Source of the DNA: Streptomyces kanamyceticus
GTDB lineage: Bacteria > Actinomycetota > Actinomycetes > Streptomycetales > Streptomycetaceae
Assembly: GCF_008704495.1 (NCBI RefSeq)
Contig: NZ_CP023699.1
Span: forward strand, 2,976,001 to 3,040,000
DNA: 64,000 nucleotides
Direction of reading: 5' to 3'
Shown here: in pieces, positions 43,475-52,496 of the stretch
Layout: every line of letters begins with the position of its first letter
How positions within the stretch are numbered: the first letter of the stretch is position 1
The notes under the pieces: model-generated
Databases searched by the model: none
What the model was told of the DNA's origin: nothing
What the model saw: the letters and a program-made list of their open reading frames with translations, nothing else
Program-made: the position numbers and the translations under genes

Positions 43475-44446
43475 CTACCTGGCGGTACCTCCGCCAGAAA
43501 CCCTCGCGCCCTGGGCGGCCGCGACCGTGAGACGCCGCCTGCGCCACAGCACGATCGGCACCGCACCGGCGAGTCCGAGGACGCCGGGCGCCGCGCTCGA
43601 CAGCGCGTTGATGCCCGGCTGGTCGAAGGTGTCCGGCTTGGGCAGCGTGGCCCAGCGGGTGGGCGGCCAGGCGATCACGATGGCGCGGCCCACGACGTTG
43701 TCCACGGGGACGGCGCCGCCCCCCGGCTGGTTCTGGTGGTAGCGGGAGTCCAGCGAGTTCTGCCGGTGGTCACCCATGACCCAGATTTTGCCCTTGGGCA
43801 CGGTGACCTTGAACTGGCCGCCCTGGTCGTCGACGCTGCACGGGGTGTTCCCCGCGAAGACGTACGGCTCGTTCAGCGCCTTGCCGTTGACCTTCACCGG
43901 TCCGGTGCCCTTGCACTCCACGGTGTCGCCGCCGACCCCGATCACGCGCTTGATCAGGTCCTTCTCGTCGGCGGACGGCATCAGACCGACCCAGCCGAGG
44001 ACCCGCTGGATCGCGTTCGGGTCGGGGGTCGGCTCGCCGTCCAGCCAGTGGCCCGGATCCCGGAAGACCACGACCTCGCCGCGCTCGGGCTCGGAGCCGA
44101 ACCACGGCGTCAGCTTGTCGACGAGGACGCGGTCGCCCTGCTGCAGCGTGTTCTGCATCGAGTCGGACGGGATGGAGAACGCCTGGACCAGGAAGGTCTT
44201 GATGACCAGCGCGAGGACCAGCGCGATGCCGATGAGGAGCGGAAGCTCCTTCCAGAAGGAACGGGCCTTCTTGGGCGGCTTGCCGCCCTGCTCGCCCTTC
44301 GCCTCGTCGCCGCCGTCCACGGCGTCACTCCCGGGGTTCGTGCCGTCCGCGACGGCCTCGCCGACCGGCTCGTCGGATCGCCCCGGCCGCTCCTCGGGCC
44401 CTTCGTGTCCGGATCGTGCGCCGACCGCCAAATCCCCCACATCCAC
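43475..44446 (-). CDS. sipY: Type I signal peptidase, SipY position
   Basis: 323-residue signal peptidase I. After a ~60-residue acidic N-terminal cytosolic region comes an anchor helix (residues 67-87), catalytic Ser96 in SIPSDSMQN, and catalytic Lys in DLIKRVIGVGGD. MGDHRQNSLDSR is box E. A C-terminal helix lies near residue 290. GTG at 44446 is taken as start, but GTG at 44440 is better placed after GAGGAG. The upstream sipX reading frame runs 116-122 bp into this gene. Confidence 0.93.
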   Translation of the reverse strand: MDVGDLAVGARSGHEGPEERPGRSDEPVGEAVADGTNPGSDAVDGGDEAKGEQGGKPPKKARSFWKELPLLIGIALVLALVIKTFLVQAFSIPSDSMQNTLQQGDRVLVDKLTPWFGSEPERGEVVVFRDPGHWLDGEPTPDPNAIQRVLGWVGLMPSADEKDLIKRVIGVGGDTVECKGTGPVKVNGKALNEPYVFAGNTPCSVDDQGGQFKVTVPKGKIWVMGDHRQNSLDSRYHQNQPGGGAVPVDNVVGRAIVIAWPPTRWATLPKPDTFDQPGINALSSAAPGVLGLAGAVPIVLWRRRRLTVAAAQGARVSGGGTAR

Positions 44447-45416
44447 TCCTCAGTCCGTGCCGCCGCCTGCCCCAGATGCGATGCAGGCCCACCACTCCCA
44501 TAACGAGCGGGAGTTCCGCAGGGGTCGGGAGTCGGATCAATCCGTATCGATCGCCGGGGGCCACCCTATGCGACGCCCCTGTGACGACGTCCGATCCCTG
44601 GCGCGCGTCGGCCAGGGACGCGAAGGTGTCCGGCTCCTCCAGCTTGCGCCAGTGGCCGAAGGGCCAGGCGATGACGATCGCCCGTCCCACCACCTCGTCC
44701 TCGGAGACGGTGCCGCTGAACTTCTCGGTGCGGTGGAACCGGGAGTCGGCCGAGTCGCTGCGGTGGTCGCCCATCATGAAGAGGCGGCCCTTGGGGACCT
44801 TCACCGTGAACTCGAAGGCCGACGGCTTGTCACCGGGGTGGATGTACGGCTCGTCGAGCGCCACTCCGTTGACGGTGACCTTGCCGTTCTTGTCACAGCA
44901 CTTCACGGTGTCGCCGCCGACGCCGATCACGCGCTTGATCAGGTCCCGTTCGCTGTCGGAGGGCAGCAGCCCGATCTGGGTGAGCCCTTCCTTGATCTGC
45001 TTGACGACGACAGGGGGGTCCTTCTTCTTGCCCTGTTCCTCTTCGAGCCAGTTGCCCGGGTCCTTGAACACGACGACGTCCCCGCGCGACGGCTTCGACC
45101 CGAACCAGGGGGTGAGCTTGTCCACCAGGACCCGGTCGCCGATCCGGATCGTCTGCTCCATGGAGCCCGAGGGAATCACGAAGGCCTGCACCAGGAAGGT
45201 CTTCAGGACGAGGGCTATCAGCAGCGCCACACCTATGAGGAGGGGTATCTCCTTGATCGCCGAACGCCGCCTGCGCCGCTTGACCTTCTTGGCGAGCTTG
45301 CGCCGCTCCGCCCTGCCCGGCCGTGCGGGCTCGCCGGTCGGCCGGGACCCGGTGGGCAGGGGGGTGTCAGCCCCGTGGTGACCGGAGTCGGAGCGAGTGC
45401 GTCCGCGGCTACCCAT
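44325..45416 (-). CDS. sipX: Type I signal peptidase, SipX position, with overlapping 3' extension
   Basis: 363-residue signal peptidase I as read. The N-terminus is basic (KLAKKVKRRRRRS), followed by an anchor helix (~57-75), catalytic Ser85 in VIPSGSMEQ, Lys in DLIKRVIGVGGD and box E MGDHRSDSADSR. A C-terminal helix is weak (ELPLVMGVVG). The last ~43 residues are Arg/Gly-rich (RRTIRTRRARG...) and lie entirely over the start of sipY; they look like out-of-frame reading rather than selected sequence. A stop (TGA) in another frame lies just before the sipY ribosome binding site. Start ATG 45416 overlaps the sipW stop by 8 bp. Confidence 0.88.
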   Translation of the reverse strand: MGSRGRTRSDSGHHGADTPLPTGSRPTGEPARPGRAERRKLAKKVKRRRRRSAIKEIPLLIGVALLIALVLKTFLVQAFVIPSGSMEQTIRIGDRVLVDKLTPWFGSKPSRGDVVVFKDPGNWLEEEQGKKKDPPVVVKQIKEGLTQIGLLPSDSERDLIKRVIGVGGDTVKCCDKNGKVTVNGVALDEPYIHPGDKPSAFEFTVKVPKGRLFMMGDHRSDSADSRFHRTEKFSGTVSEDEVVGRAIVIAWPFGHWRKLEEPDTFASLADARQGSDVVTGASHRVAPGDRYGLIRLPTPAELPLVMGVVGLHRIWGRRRHGLRSGCGGFGGRRTIRTRRARGAAGAIRRAGRRGRRGRHEPRE

Positions 45417-46131
45417 GTGCGCCGCCTGGTGCCGGCACGCGCGCGTAGCTCTCGGGACGCTTCAGGGAGGTCCAGTGTCCGGCCGGCCAGGCGATCCAGT
45501 CGGCCCTGCCGATCACCTCGTCCACCGGGATCATGCCGCCGCCGGGCTGCCCCAGGTGGTCGCGCGAGTCCCGGGAGTCGCTGCGGTGATCGCCGAGGAG
45601 GAAGAGGCTGCCTTCGGGGACGACGACTTCGAAGGGCACCTGGGAGGGGGTGTCCCCGGGGTACAGGTACGGCTCGTCGATGGGCTCGCCGTTCACCTTG
45701 ACCCTCCCCCGCCTGTCGCAGCAGACCACCCGGTCTCCCCCTGTGCCCACGACCCGCTTGATGTAGTTGGCGTCTCCGAAGTACCCGCTGCCGTCGAAGA
45801 CGACCGCGTCACCCCGCTGCGGCTCGGAACCGAAACGGTACGCCAACTTGTTGACGAGTACCCGGTCCCCGACCCGGAACGCGGGCTCCATGGAGCCGCT
45901 CGGGATCTGGAAGGGCTGCACCACGAACGTACTGAGGAGCAGCAGGAACCCCATGCACACCAAGATCGACAGCGTGATCCGGCCGCCGGGCAACCAGGAG
46001 ACCAGTGACATGAAAACGGAACGCGACCGTTCCTCCGCCTCCTCGGATTCTTCGGCGACGTGCGTGACGTCTCCGGAATCGGAGGGTGGGGAGGAGCGGT
46101 CGCGCTCCGTGTTCCGTGCTTCGGTGTCCAT
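45409..46131 (-). CDS. sipW: Type I signal peptidase, SipW position
   Basis: 240-residue signal peptidase I. An acidic cytosolic N-terminus (residues 1-40) leads to an anchor helix at ~50-72, catalytic Ser80 in QIPSGSMEP and the Lys in NYIKRVVGTGGD. LGDHRSDSRDSRDH is the conserved box E. Unlike SipX, SipY and SipZ it lacks a clear second helix at the C-terminus, as SipW enzymes do. ATG at 46131. First gene of the sipW-X-Y series, which in S. lividans forms one transcript. Confidence 0.94.
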   Translation of the reverse strand: MDTEARNTERDRSSPPSDSGDVTHVAEESEEAEERSRSVFMSLVSWLPGGRITLSILVCMGFLLLLSTFVVQPFQIPSGSMEPAFRVGDRVLVNKLAYRFGSEPQRGDAVVFDGSGYFGDANYIKRVVGTGGDRVVCCDRRGRVKVNGEPIDEPYLYPGDTPSQVPFEVVVPEGSLFLLGDHRSDSRDSRDHLGQPGGGMIPVDEVIGRADWIAWPAGHWTSLKRPESYARVPAPGGAHG

Positions 46132-46176
46132 CGGGGCCAGATGCTATCCGGCCCCGCTGTGGACCCGCGCGGGACC

Positions 46177-46527
46177 TCAGCTGTCGCGCTTCTCCTTGAT
46201 CTTCGCGGCCTTGCCGCGCAGGTCACGGAGGTAGTACAGCTTCGCGCGACGCACGTCACCGCGGGTGACGAGCTCGATCTTCTCGACGATCGGGGTGTGC
46301 ACCGGGAAGGTGCGCTCGACGCCGACGGAGAAGGAGACCTTGCGGACCGTGAAGGTCTCGCGCACGCCGGCACCCTGGCGACGGATGACTACGCCCTTGA
46401 ACTGCTGCACACGGGAGCGGTTGCCCTCGATGACGCGCACGTGGACGTTGACGGTGTCACCCGGGCGGAAGGCCGGGATGTCGCTGCGCAGCGACGCGCT
46501 GTCGACCGAGTCGAGCAGGTTAGCCAT
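46177..46527 (-). CDS. rplS: 50S ribosomal protein L19
   Basis: 116-residue L19. Diagnostic segments are [42 protein letters not shown] and [16 protein letters not shown]. Normal length. Last gene of the rpsP-KH-rimM-trmD-rplS cluster, separated from trmD by 165 bp, and followed 45 bp later by sipW. Confidence 0.97.
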   Translation of the reverse strand: MANLLDSVDSASLRSDIPAFRPGDTVNVHVRVIEGNRSRVQQFKGVVIRRQGAGVRETFTVRKVSFSVGVERTFPVHTPIVEKIELVTRGDVRRAKLYYLRDLRGKAAKIKEKRDS

Positions 46528-46692
46528 GATCGTCTGCTTTCTTCGCCGATGCCACAGGTCATCAGCGGTATTCGTGATGAAGGATTCGATAGCTGATCGC
46601 GTCGGGCGGGCGTCTGGACCATCCCCGGGTACACGGGGAGCAACGGTCGATCCCCCTGTGGCAGGGGCGCACGCTGGACGTACAGCAGCGGT

Positions 46693-47514
46693 CTATTCTT
46701 CCACGGCCTCGGGGTCTCGCCCAAATCGGCCGTCGGGCCCCGGCCGCCACCCCAGGATCGAGAGCATCTCGCGGTCCTTCTTGTCGAAGGCTCCTGGGTC
46801 GCAACGCTCGATCAGATCGGGCCTGTTGCGGGTGGTGCGCCGCAGCGCCTCGTCCCGGCGCCAGCGCGCGATCTTGCCGTGGTGGCCGCTGAGCAGGACG
46901 TCGGGGATGCCGTGCCCGCGCCACTGGGGAGGCTTCGTGTAGATCGGGCCTTCGAGCAGATTGGCCATGGCTCCGGGGGCGAAGGAGTCGTCCCTGTGGG
47001 ACTCGGCGTTGCCGAGGACCCCCGGCAGGAGCCGGGCCACGGCCTCCGTGACGACCAGCACGGCGGCTTCTCCGCCGGCCAGGACGTAGTCGCCGATGGA
47101 CACCTCGTAGACGGGCATCCGGGTCGCGTACTCGTCCATGACGCGGCGGTCGATGCCCTCGTAGCGGGCGGGCGTGAAGACCAGCCAGGGCCGCTCGGAG
47201 AGCTCCACGGCGAGTTCCTGGGTGAAGGGGCGCCCGCTGGGCGTGGGGACGACCAGGACGGGCCCGTGGGCCCCGTCCTCGTACCCCTCGGCGAGCACGT
47301 CGTCGAGGGCCGCGCCCCAGGGGTCGGTCTTCATGACCATGCCGGGGCCGCCGCCGTAGGGGGTGTCGTCGACCGTGTTGTGCCGGTCGTACGTCCACTC
47401 CCTGAGGTCGTGCACGTTGACGTCGAGCTGCCCACGCGCGCGTGCCTTGCCCACGAGGGAGACGTTCAGCGGTTCGAGGTACTCGGGGAAGATCGTGACG
47501 ACGTCGAGCCGCAT
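46693..47514 (-). CDS. trmD: tRNA (guanine-N1)-methyltransferase
   Basis: 273-residue TrmD, which methylates G37 of tRNAs next to the anticodon. It belongs to the SPOUT family with a trefoil knot; motifs RLDVVTIFPEYLEPL, DDTPYGGGPGMVMK, and YEVSIGDYVLAGGEAA are diagnostic. The C-terminal domain (GHHGKIARWRRDEALRRT) binds tRNA. ATG at 47514 overlaps the rimM stop (TAATG), so the pair is coupled. Confidence 0.97.
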   Translation of the reverse strand: MRLDVVTIFPEYLEPLNVSLVGKARARGQLDVNVHDLREWTYDRHNTVDDTPYGGGPGMVMKTDPWGAALDDVLAEGYEDGAHGPVLVVPTPSGRPFTQELAVELSERPWLVFTPARYEGIDRRVMDEYATRMPVYEVSIGDYVLAGGEAAVLVVTEAVARLLPGVLGNAESHRDDSFAPGAMANLLEGPIYTKPPQWRGHGIPDVLLSGHHGKIARWRRDEALRRTTRNRPDLIERCDPGAFDKKDREMLSILGWRPGPDGRFGRDPEAVEE

Positions 47515-48113
47515 TACGCCGTTCCCTCCGAAGCCGCGTTGCCCTCCGAAGCCGCGTTGGCCTCCGAGGCCGCGTCGTCGTCCCGCGCGGAGGCGATCTC
47601 GGCGCGGTCGTCGATCAGCCCGGGCGGCGGGTCGATGACGGCCTTCTGCTCCTCGAGGTCGATCTCGGTGACGATCTCCTCGACGAAGGGGATCATGACC
47701 TCGCTGCCGTCGGGGCGCTCCACGATGAACAGGTCCTGCGAGGGCAGGTGCGAGATCTCCGTGATCCGGCCGACCTCGGTCCCGTCCTTGGTGACCACGT
47801 CGAGGTCCATCAGCTGGTGGTCGTAGTACTCGTCGGGGTCCTCCGGGAGCTCCTCCGGGTCCACCGCGGCGATCAGGAGGGTGTTGCGCAGCGCCTCGGC
47901 GCCGGTGCGGTCCCGCACGCCCTCGAAGCGCAGCAGCAGGCGGCCGCTGTGCACCCGGCCGGTCTCGATGGTCAGCGGACCCACGGAGGCGGGGTCGGTG
48001 GCGAGCACGGCACCGGGCCCGAGCCGCAGCTCCGGCTCGTCGGTGCGGACCTCGACGGTGACTTCACCCTTGATGCCGTGCGCACGGCCGATGCGGGCGA
48101 CTACCAACTGCAC
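47514..48113 (-). CDS. rimM: Ribosome maturation factor RimM
   Basis: 199-residue RimM, a factor for 30S head maturation that binds S19. The N-terminal barrel ([22 protein letters not shown]) and PRC-barrel ([29 protein letters not shown]) are clear. The C-terminal ~25 residues contain imperfect repeats of ASEGNA encoded by an 18-bp tandem repeat at 47521-47575; this tail is not part of the fold. GTG at 48113 is the start. Confidence 0.96.
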   Translation of the reverse strand: MQLVVARIGRAHGIKGEVTVEVRTDEPELRLGPGAVLATDPASVGPLTIETGRVHSGRLLLRFEGVRDRTGAEALRNTLLIAAVDPEELPEDPDEYYDHQLMDLDVVTKDGTEVGRITEISHLPSQDLFIVERPDGSEVMIPFVEEIVTEIDLEEQKAVIDPPPGLIDDRAEIASARDDDAASEANAASEGNAASEGTA

Positions 48114-48225
48114 TGCGTTCTCTCCTCATCCAACGACTACGGGCCGGGGACGGCTCGTAAGCCCTCCCCGGCCCGAGCCGGTGCTGCTGTGATTCTGTGA
48201 ACCCTGTCGGTTCAGCGAACCCGGT

Positions 48226-48465
48226 TCAGCGAACCTGGTCCACGTCGACGAGGTCGACGCGGACACCGCGGCCGCCGATGGCGCCTACGACGGTACGCAG
48301 AGCGCGCGCGGTGCGGCCGTTACGGCCGATCACCTTGCCGAGGTCGTCGGGGTGGACCCGAACCTCGAGGACGCGTCCGCGACGCAGGTTGCGCGAGGCG
48401 ACCTGCACGTCGTCGGGGTTATCGACGATGCCCTTCACGAGGTGCTCGAGAGCCTCCTCGAGCAT
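48226..48465 (-). CDS. KH-domain RNA-binding protein
   Basis: 79-residue single KH-domain protein (YlqC/KhpA family). DLGKVIGRNGRTARALRTVV carries the GxxG-type loop as IGRNGR. It is encoded just 2 bp after rpsP, in the usual position between rpsP and rimM. It probably acts in ribosome assembly or RNA regulation. Confidence 0.94.
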   Translation of the reverse strand: MLEEALEHLVKGIVDNPDDVQVASRNLRRGRVLEVRVHPDDLGKVIGRNGRTARALRTVVGAIGGRGVRVDLVDVDQVR

Positions 48466-48467
48466 GC

Positions 48468-48905
48468 TCAGGCCTCGGTCGACTCGGTGGACGCGGCCTC
48501 GGCCTCGTCCGCCTTCTTGTCAGCCTTCTTGGCCTTCTGGGTGATGGCCTCGCCCTTGGCGTCGTCGCCCTCGAGACCCTTGGTGAAGGCCTCGAACGCG
48601 GCGCGCTTGTCCTTGGGCTCCGCGACGAGCAGCGGCGCCGGGGCCGGCAGGCCCTTGTGCTTCTGCCAGTCACCGGTGAGCTTCAGGATGGCCATGACCG
48701 GCTCGGTCGGCTGGGCGCCGACGGACAGCCAGTACTGGGCACGCTCCGAGTTGACCTCGATGCGCGAGGGGTTCTGCACCGGGTGGTACAGGCCGATCTC
48801 CTCGATGGCCCTGCCGTCACGGCGGGTACGGGAGTCGGCGACGACGATGCGGTAGTGAGGCGAACGGATCTTGCCCAGACGCTTCAGCTTGATCTTGACT
48901 GCCAC
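48468..48905 (-). CDS. rpsP: 30S ribosomal protein S16
   Basis: 145-residue S16. Core motifs [20 protein letters not shown] and [15 protein letters not shown] are unmistakable. The C-terminal ~45 residues form a Lys/Ala/Glu-rich extension ([12 protein letters not shown]) beyond the usual 80-90, as in other actinobacteria. GTG at 48905 follows GGAGACACC; the upstream in-frame ATG adds 13 non-family residues. First gene of the rpsP-KH-rimM-trmD-rplS cluster. Confidence 0.96.
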   Translation of the reverse strand: MAVKIKLKRLGKIRSPHYRIVVADSRTRRDGRAIEEIGLYHPVQNPSRIEVNSERAQYWLSVGAQPTEPVMAILKLTGDWQKHKGLPAPAPLLVAEPKDKRAAFEAFTKGLEGDDAKGEAITQKAKKADKKADEAEAASTESTEA

Positions 48906-49056
48906 GGGAGTGGTGTCTCCTGGTCTTGACGTGGGTGGGCACAACGACGATGCCGCGTGGGGTTGCGGTACTCGAGTGCCCGATGGACGCGTCAGCCGGA
49001 GGAGAGAGGGGTCCTATGCGGCTGTCGAGTACAGCTAGCCATTGTGCCATACGCCG

Positions 49057-49089
49057 CCGGGGCGGCCGAACCCGGTTCGGCCGCCCCGG
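49057..49089 (-). terminator. 33-bp near-perfect palindromic terminator after SprT-like gene
   Basis: CCGGGGCGGCCGAACC (49057-49072), a central C, then GGTTCGGCCGCCCCGG (49074-49089): a perfect inverted repeat starting 7 bp after the SprT-like stop. In RNA it would fold to a ~14-bp hairpin. Confidence 0.8.
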
Positions 49090-49095
49090 TCCAGC

Positions 49096-49692
49096 TCAGC
49101 CCACGCCCGCGCCGATCGCCTCCGGGATGCGGAAGGGCTTGCCGCAGCCGCCGCACATGATCGGCGCCTGGGCCAGTACGGACGGCACGACGCGGACGTT
49201 GCGCCCGCAGTCGCAGACCGCCTTCACGCGGACGCCGCCCCCGGAGGAGCCGTGCCGTGCGGCCGGGCCGCGGAAGCTGCGCGCGGTGTCCGCGGTCGTC
49301 GCCGCCGTGTGTGCCTTCAGGGCACGCTGCAGGCGCTCGATCGTCGGGCGGTAGCGCTTCTTCGCCTCGGGGTTGAGCATGACCAGCGAGAAGCCACTGC
49401 TGGGATGTGGCTCCTCGGAGTGGTCAAGACCCAGCTCCTCGGCGATCGCCAGGAATCTGCGGTTGTGGTAACGGCCGGCGCGTGAGGTGTCGCGTACGCC
49501 GCGCGAGGCGGCGATGCCATGGACTGCCTCGTGAAGCAGTCGCTCGAAGGAGAGCTCGGCGCCGCAGGCGGACGACGACTCTCCGATCAGGGATTCGGGC
49601 GCGGCAAGGTCGGGCAGCTCGGAGTGGTGCCGCTGAATGTCGGCCCACGCCTGTGCCAGCTCTGCGGCGAGAACAGGTGGTGTCGTGCTCAC
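49096..49692 (-). CDS. SprT-like zinc metalloprotein with C-terminal zinc ribbon
   Basis: 198-residue protein. The SprT-type zinc motif HEAVH lies in ERLLHEAVHGIAA, with a third ligand His in RYHNRRFLAIA, as in SprT/Spartan proteases that act on DNA-protein crosslinks. A C-terminal zinc ribbon (CDCG ... CGGCGKPF) follows a linker. GTG at 49692 is the only sensible start; its ribosome binding site is weak. It lies between rpsP (downstream, 190 bp) and proS (upstream, same strand). Proteolytic activity is inferred from the motif only. Confidence 0.85.
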   Translation of the reverse strand: MSTTPPVLAAELAQAWADIQRHHSELPDLAAPESLIGESSSACGAELSFERLLHEAVHGIAASRGVRDTSRAGRYHNRRFLAIAEELGLDHSEEPHPSSGFSLVMLNPEAKKRYRPTIERLQRALKAHTAATTADTARSFRGPAARHGSSGGGVRVKAVCDCGRNVRVVPSVLAQAPIMCGGCGKPFRIPEAIGAGVG

Positions 49693-49856
49693 GTCGTGAA
49701 CAACGAGCCGGGAGCCCCGGGGGTTCCATTCCGGGGCATCTCAAATAATTTGCACGTACCCGTCAGTTGCCATTGATGCGTCCGGACGAGGGCGGGTGCG
49801 CTGATCTGCGGAGAAGCCTCACAGCTCACACCAAGCCGGTACGTAGTGGCGCGTAC

Positions 49857-49891
49857 GCCCCGGCGCGTAGGACAACTCCTCGCGCCGGGGC
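49857..49891 (-). terminator. proS terminator hairpin
   Basis: GCCCCGGCGCG (49857-49867) pairs perfectly with CGCGCCGGGGC (49881-49891) over a 13-nt loop, 63 bp after the proS stop. Confidence 0.75.
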
Positions 49892-49953
49892 TCGTGTTGC
49901 CGGGGCGGGCATACGAGTCGAGATCGGGCGCGGCGGTACCGGAGGCGCCCTCC

Positions 49954-51369
49954 TCAGTAGGAGCGGGCCACGAGGGCGACGTTACCGGGGGTCTCGTCGG
50001 CGTCCGGCACCGCCCCGTCCTCGGCGACCAGACACCGTACGGTCACGGCGTGCTCGGCAAGCTTGGCCTCGCCTTCTTCGCCGAGCACGGCCCAAGGGAT
50101 GCGCGCCCAGTCACCCGCGGCGGTGGCTTCCACCGCCTCGTCGACCGTGGCGACGTCCGCGGTGCGGGACTCGCGGCGCTCGCGGGCCTGGGCCAGGAGC
50201 AGCGCCTGGTCCTCTTCGAGGGCGGTGGGCAGCAGCGCGGCGAGGGCGTCGATCGCGACCGGCGCCTTGCCCCCGGGGATGCGGCGGGCCACCATCGCGG
50301 TGCCGTTCTCCAGGTCGCGCGGGCCGACCTCGACGCGGACGGGCACTCCCTTGAGCTCCCAGTCGACGGCGCGGCGCCCGAAGGGGGTGTCCGTGCGGTC
50401 GTCGACCTGGACGCGGAGACCGGCCGCCCGCAGGGTGTCGCCGATCTCGCGGACCTTGGCGAGTACGGCGTCGTCGCCCTTGATGGCGAGCACGACGACC
50501 TGGACGGGCGCGAGCCGCGGCGGCACGCGCAGGCCGTTGTCGTCGCCGTGCATCATCACCAGGGCGCCGATCATCCGCGTCGTACTGCCCCAGGAGGTCT
50601 GCCACACCAGTTCCTGCTTGCCCTCCTTGGACAGGTACTGGGTGTGGAAGGCCCGGGCGAAGTTCTGGCCGAGCTCGTGGCTGGTGCCGAGCTGGAGGGC
50701 CTTGCCGTCGCCCATCATGCCTTCGAGCGTGAGGGTGTTGACGGCGCCGGCGAAGCGCTCCTTGGCGGTCTTGCGGCCGAGCACGAAGTCCATGGCGAGG
50801 ACGTCGCGCATGAAGTCTCCGTAGACGTGGCGGTGGATGCGGGCGGCGAAGTCCCGGGCCTCTTCGTACGTCGCGTGGGCGGTGTGGCCCTCCTGCCAGA
50901 GGAACTCCGACGTGCGCAGGAACAGGCGCGGGCGCAGCTCCCAACGGACCACGTTCGCCCACTGGTTGATCAGCAGGGGCAGGTCGCGGTAGCTCTGCAC
51001 CCACTTGGCGAAGTACTCGTTGACGATCGTCTCCGAAGTGGGGCGGATGACGACCGGCTCCTCCAGCTCCTTGCCGCCGCCGTGCGTGACGACGGCGAGC
51101 TCCGGCGCGAAGCCCTCGACGTGCTCGGCCTCCCTGGTCAGGTACGACTGCGGGATGAGGAGGGGAAAGTACGCGTTCTGCGTGCCGGTCGCCTTGATGC
51201 GCGCGTCCATGTCCTGCTGCATCCGCTCCCACAGGCCGTACCCGTACGGTCGGATCACCATGGTGCCGCGCACCGGGCCGTTGTCGGCCAGCTCGGCCTT
51301 GTTGATCAGATCCTGGTACCAGCGCGGGAAATCGTCCGCCTGAGGCGTGAGAACGGGTGTTTTGGCCAT
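49954..51369 (-). CDS. proS: Prolyl-tRNA synthetase, short eukaryote/archaeal type
   Basis: 471-residue class II aminoacyl-tRNA synthetase charging tRNA-Pro. Signature motifs are RPTSETIVNEYFAKWVQSYRDLPLLINQW (motif 1-2 region), RPRLFLRTSEFLWQEGHTAHAT, and the anticodon-binding domain beginning APVQVVVLAIKG. It lacks the ~180-residue INS editing domain of standard bacterial ProRS and follows the eukaryote/archaeal-like architecture. ATG at 51369 gives the normal start MAKTPVLTPQ. Streptomyces normally also have a long bacterial-type proS elsewhere, so this may be a second copy; that cannot be checked inside this window. Confidence 0.93.
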   Translation of the reverse strand: MAKTPVLTPQADDFPRWYQDLINKAELADNGPVRGTMVIRPYGYGLWERMQQDMDARIKATGTQNAYFPLLIPQSYLTREAEHVEGFAPELAVVTHGGGKELEEPVVIRPTSETIVNEYFAKWVQSYRDLPLLINQWANVVRWELRPRLFLRTSEFLWQEGHTAHATYEEARDFAARIHRHVYGDFMRDVLAMDFVLGRKTAKERFAGAVNTLTLEGMMGDGKALQLGTSHELGQNFARAFHTQYLSKEGKQELVWQTSWGSTTRMIGALVMMHGDDNGLRVPPRLAPVQVVVLAIKGDDAVLAKVREIGDTLRAAGLRVQVDDRTDTPFGRRAVDWELKGVPVRVEVGPRDLENGTAMVARRIPGGKAPVAIDALAALLPTALEEDQALLLAQARERRESRTADVATVDEAVEATAAGDWARIPWAVLGEEGEAKLAEHAVTVRCLVAEDGAVPDADETPGNVALVARSY

Positions 51370-51586
51370 GGCGCGCATCGTAGGGGCGACCCTTCGAAGA
51401 GCGCGCGTCTTTATCACCCAGGGGGCGCACAACGGTGGCACGCAAGCATTGGCCCACAACCTCTGGACGCCACGACGGATGCGGAGTTCTCTGGCATACG
51501 GGGGGAGTGCGAGCGCACTACACGGGGGCGGACGAACCGTTGAATTCCGGCACGGCAGTAACTCTCGGCGGATTGGGGCGCTTTCG

Positions 51587-52447
51587 ATGACACCAACGCT
51601 CGTGCAGTCGCACCACCTCCACGCGGGCGCGACCCCTCGTGTGGACCTGTGGGCACGCGCGCGTGACTGGGCGGAGATTCAGGAACGGATGCTGGTCCCG
51701 CTCTACGAAGCGGTCTACGAACGGCTCGAAGTGGGCACCGGCACCCGGCTGCTCGGTCTCGGGTGCGGCTCCGGCCTCGCCCTGCTGATGGCGGCGTCAC
51801 GGGGCGCCGCGGTCACCGGCGTCGACCCCTCGGCGCCCGAGCGGCTCTCCCTCGCGCGCGAACGCCTGTTGCCTGACACCACGGGGGGCGCACGCGCGCG
51901 TACGGACACGCGGCTGGTGGCGGGCGATCCCGCGGACGCCGCGGACCCGGACGCCCTGCCGTACAACCTGGTGACCGCTTTCCACCCGATCGGCTGCGTG
52001 GCGGGCGACTCCGAAGGCCTCTCGGCCCTCCTGGAGGCCGCGGCTCCGCTCGCCGCCCGCGGCACCCCGGTGGTGCTCGTCGGATGGGGTCCTCCGGAGC
52101 GCTGTGCGTCCTCCTCGGTCCTGAGGGTGGCGACCAAGCTCGCCGACCCCCTGCGGAGTACGGGAAGTTGGCGCCCGGCGCTGCGGGACGACCTGGAGGA
52201 GGTGGCCCACCGGGCGGGCCTCAAACCGGACGGCTCGGGACGCGTCGCGTGCCCCTTCGGGTACGCGAACGTGGCGAGCGCGGCCCGCGGGCTGCTCTCG
52301 ACGGGCCTCTTCGACGCGGCGGTGGGCGCGACGGACCAGGCGCAGGTCGACAAGGAGCTCGCGGAGGCGCTGCATCCGCACCGGCGCGGGGACGGGACGG
52401 TGTGGATGCCGAACGTCTTCCGGTACCTGATCGCGCGTACGACGTAG
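51587..52447 (+). CDS. SAM-dependent methyltransferase (class I)
   Basis: 286-residue class I methyltransferase-fold protein. The SAM-binding motif I is LLGLGCGSGLALLMAA with acidic motif at TGVDPS. PYNLVTAFHPIGC and VVLVGWGPPERC take the place of later motifs. No substrate signature. ATG at 51587 is taken; upstream reading is non-coding in character. It is divergent from proS and convergent with ftsH. Methyl acceptor unknown; it might equally bind SAM without transferring. Confidence 0.85.
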   Translation: MTPTLVQSHHLHAGATPRVDLWARARDWAEIQERMLVPLYEAVYERLEVGTGTRLLGLGCGSGLALLMAASRGAAVTGVDPSAPERLSLARERLLPDTTGGARARTDTRLVAGDPADAADPDALPYNLVTAFHPIGCVAGDSEGLSALLEAAAPLAARGTPVVLVGWGPPERCASSSVLRVATKLADPLRSTGSWRPALRDDLEEVAHRAGLKPDGSGRVACPFGYANVASAARGLLSTGLFDAAVGATDQAQVDKELAEALHPHRRGDGTVWMPNVFRYLIARTT

Positions 52448-52496
52448 TCGCGCCCCTCAGCCGCCTCCAGCTGTCCTCGACGGCCCTCATCCGCCC

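Noticed and set aside
46528..46692. Possible leader structure between trmD and rplS
   Set aside because: 165 bp without a convincing stable hairpin or known L19-leader motif.
51420..51445. ACGGTGGCACGC near proS, reminiscent of a T-box (GGTGGCACC)
   Set aside because: It lies on the plus strand, opposite to proS, with no specifier or stem arrangement; the minus strand has no T-box sequence.
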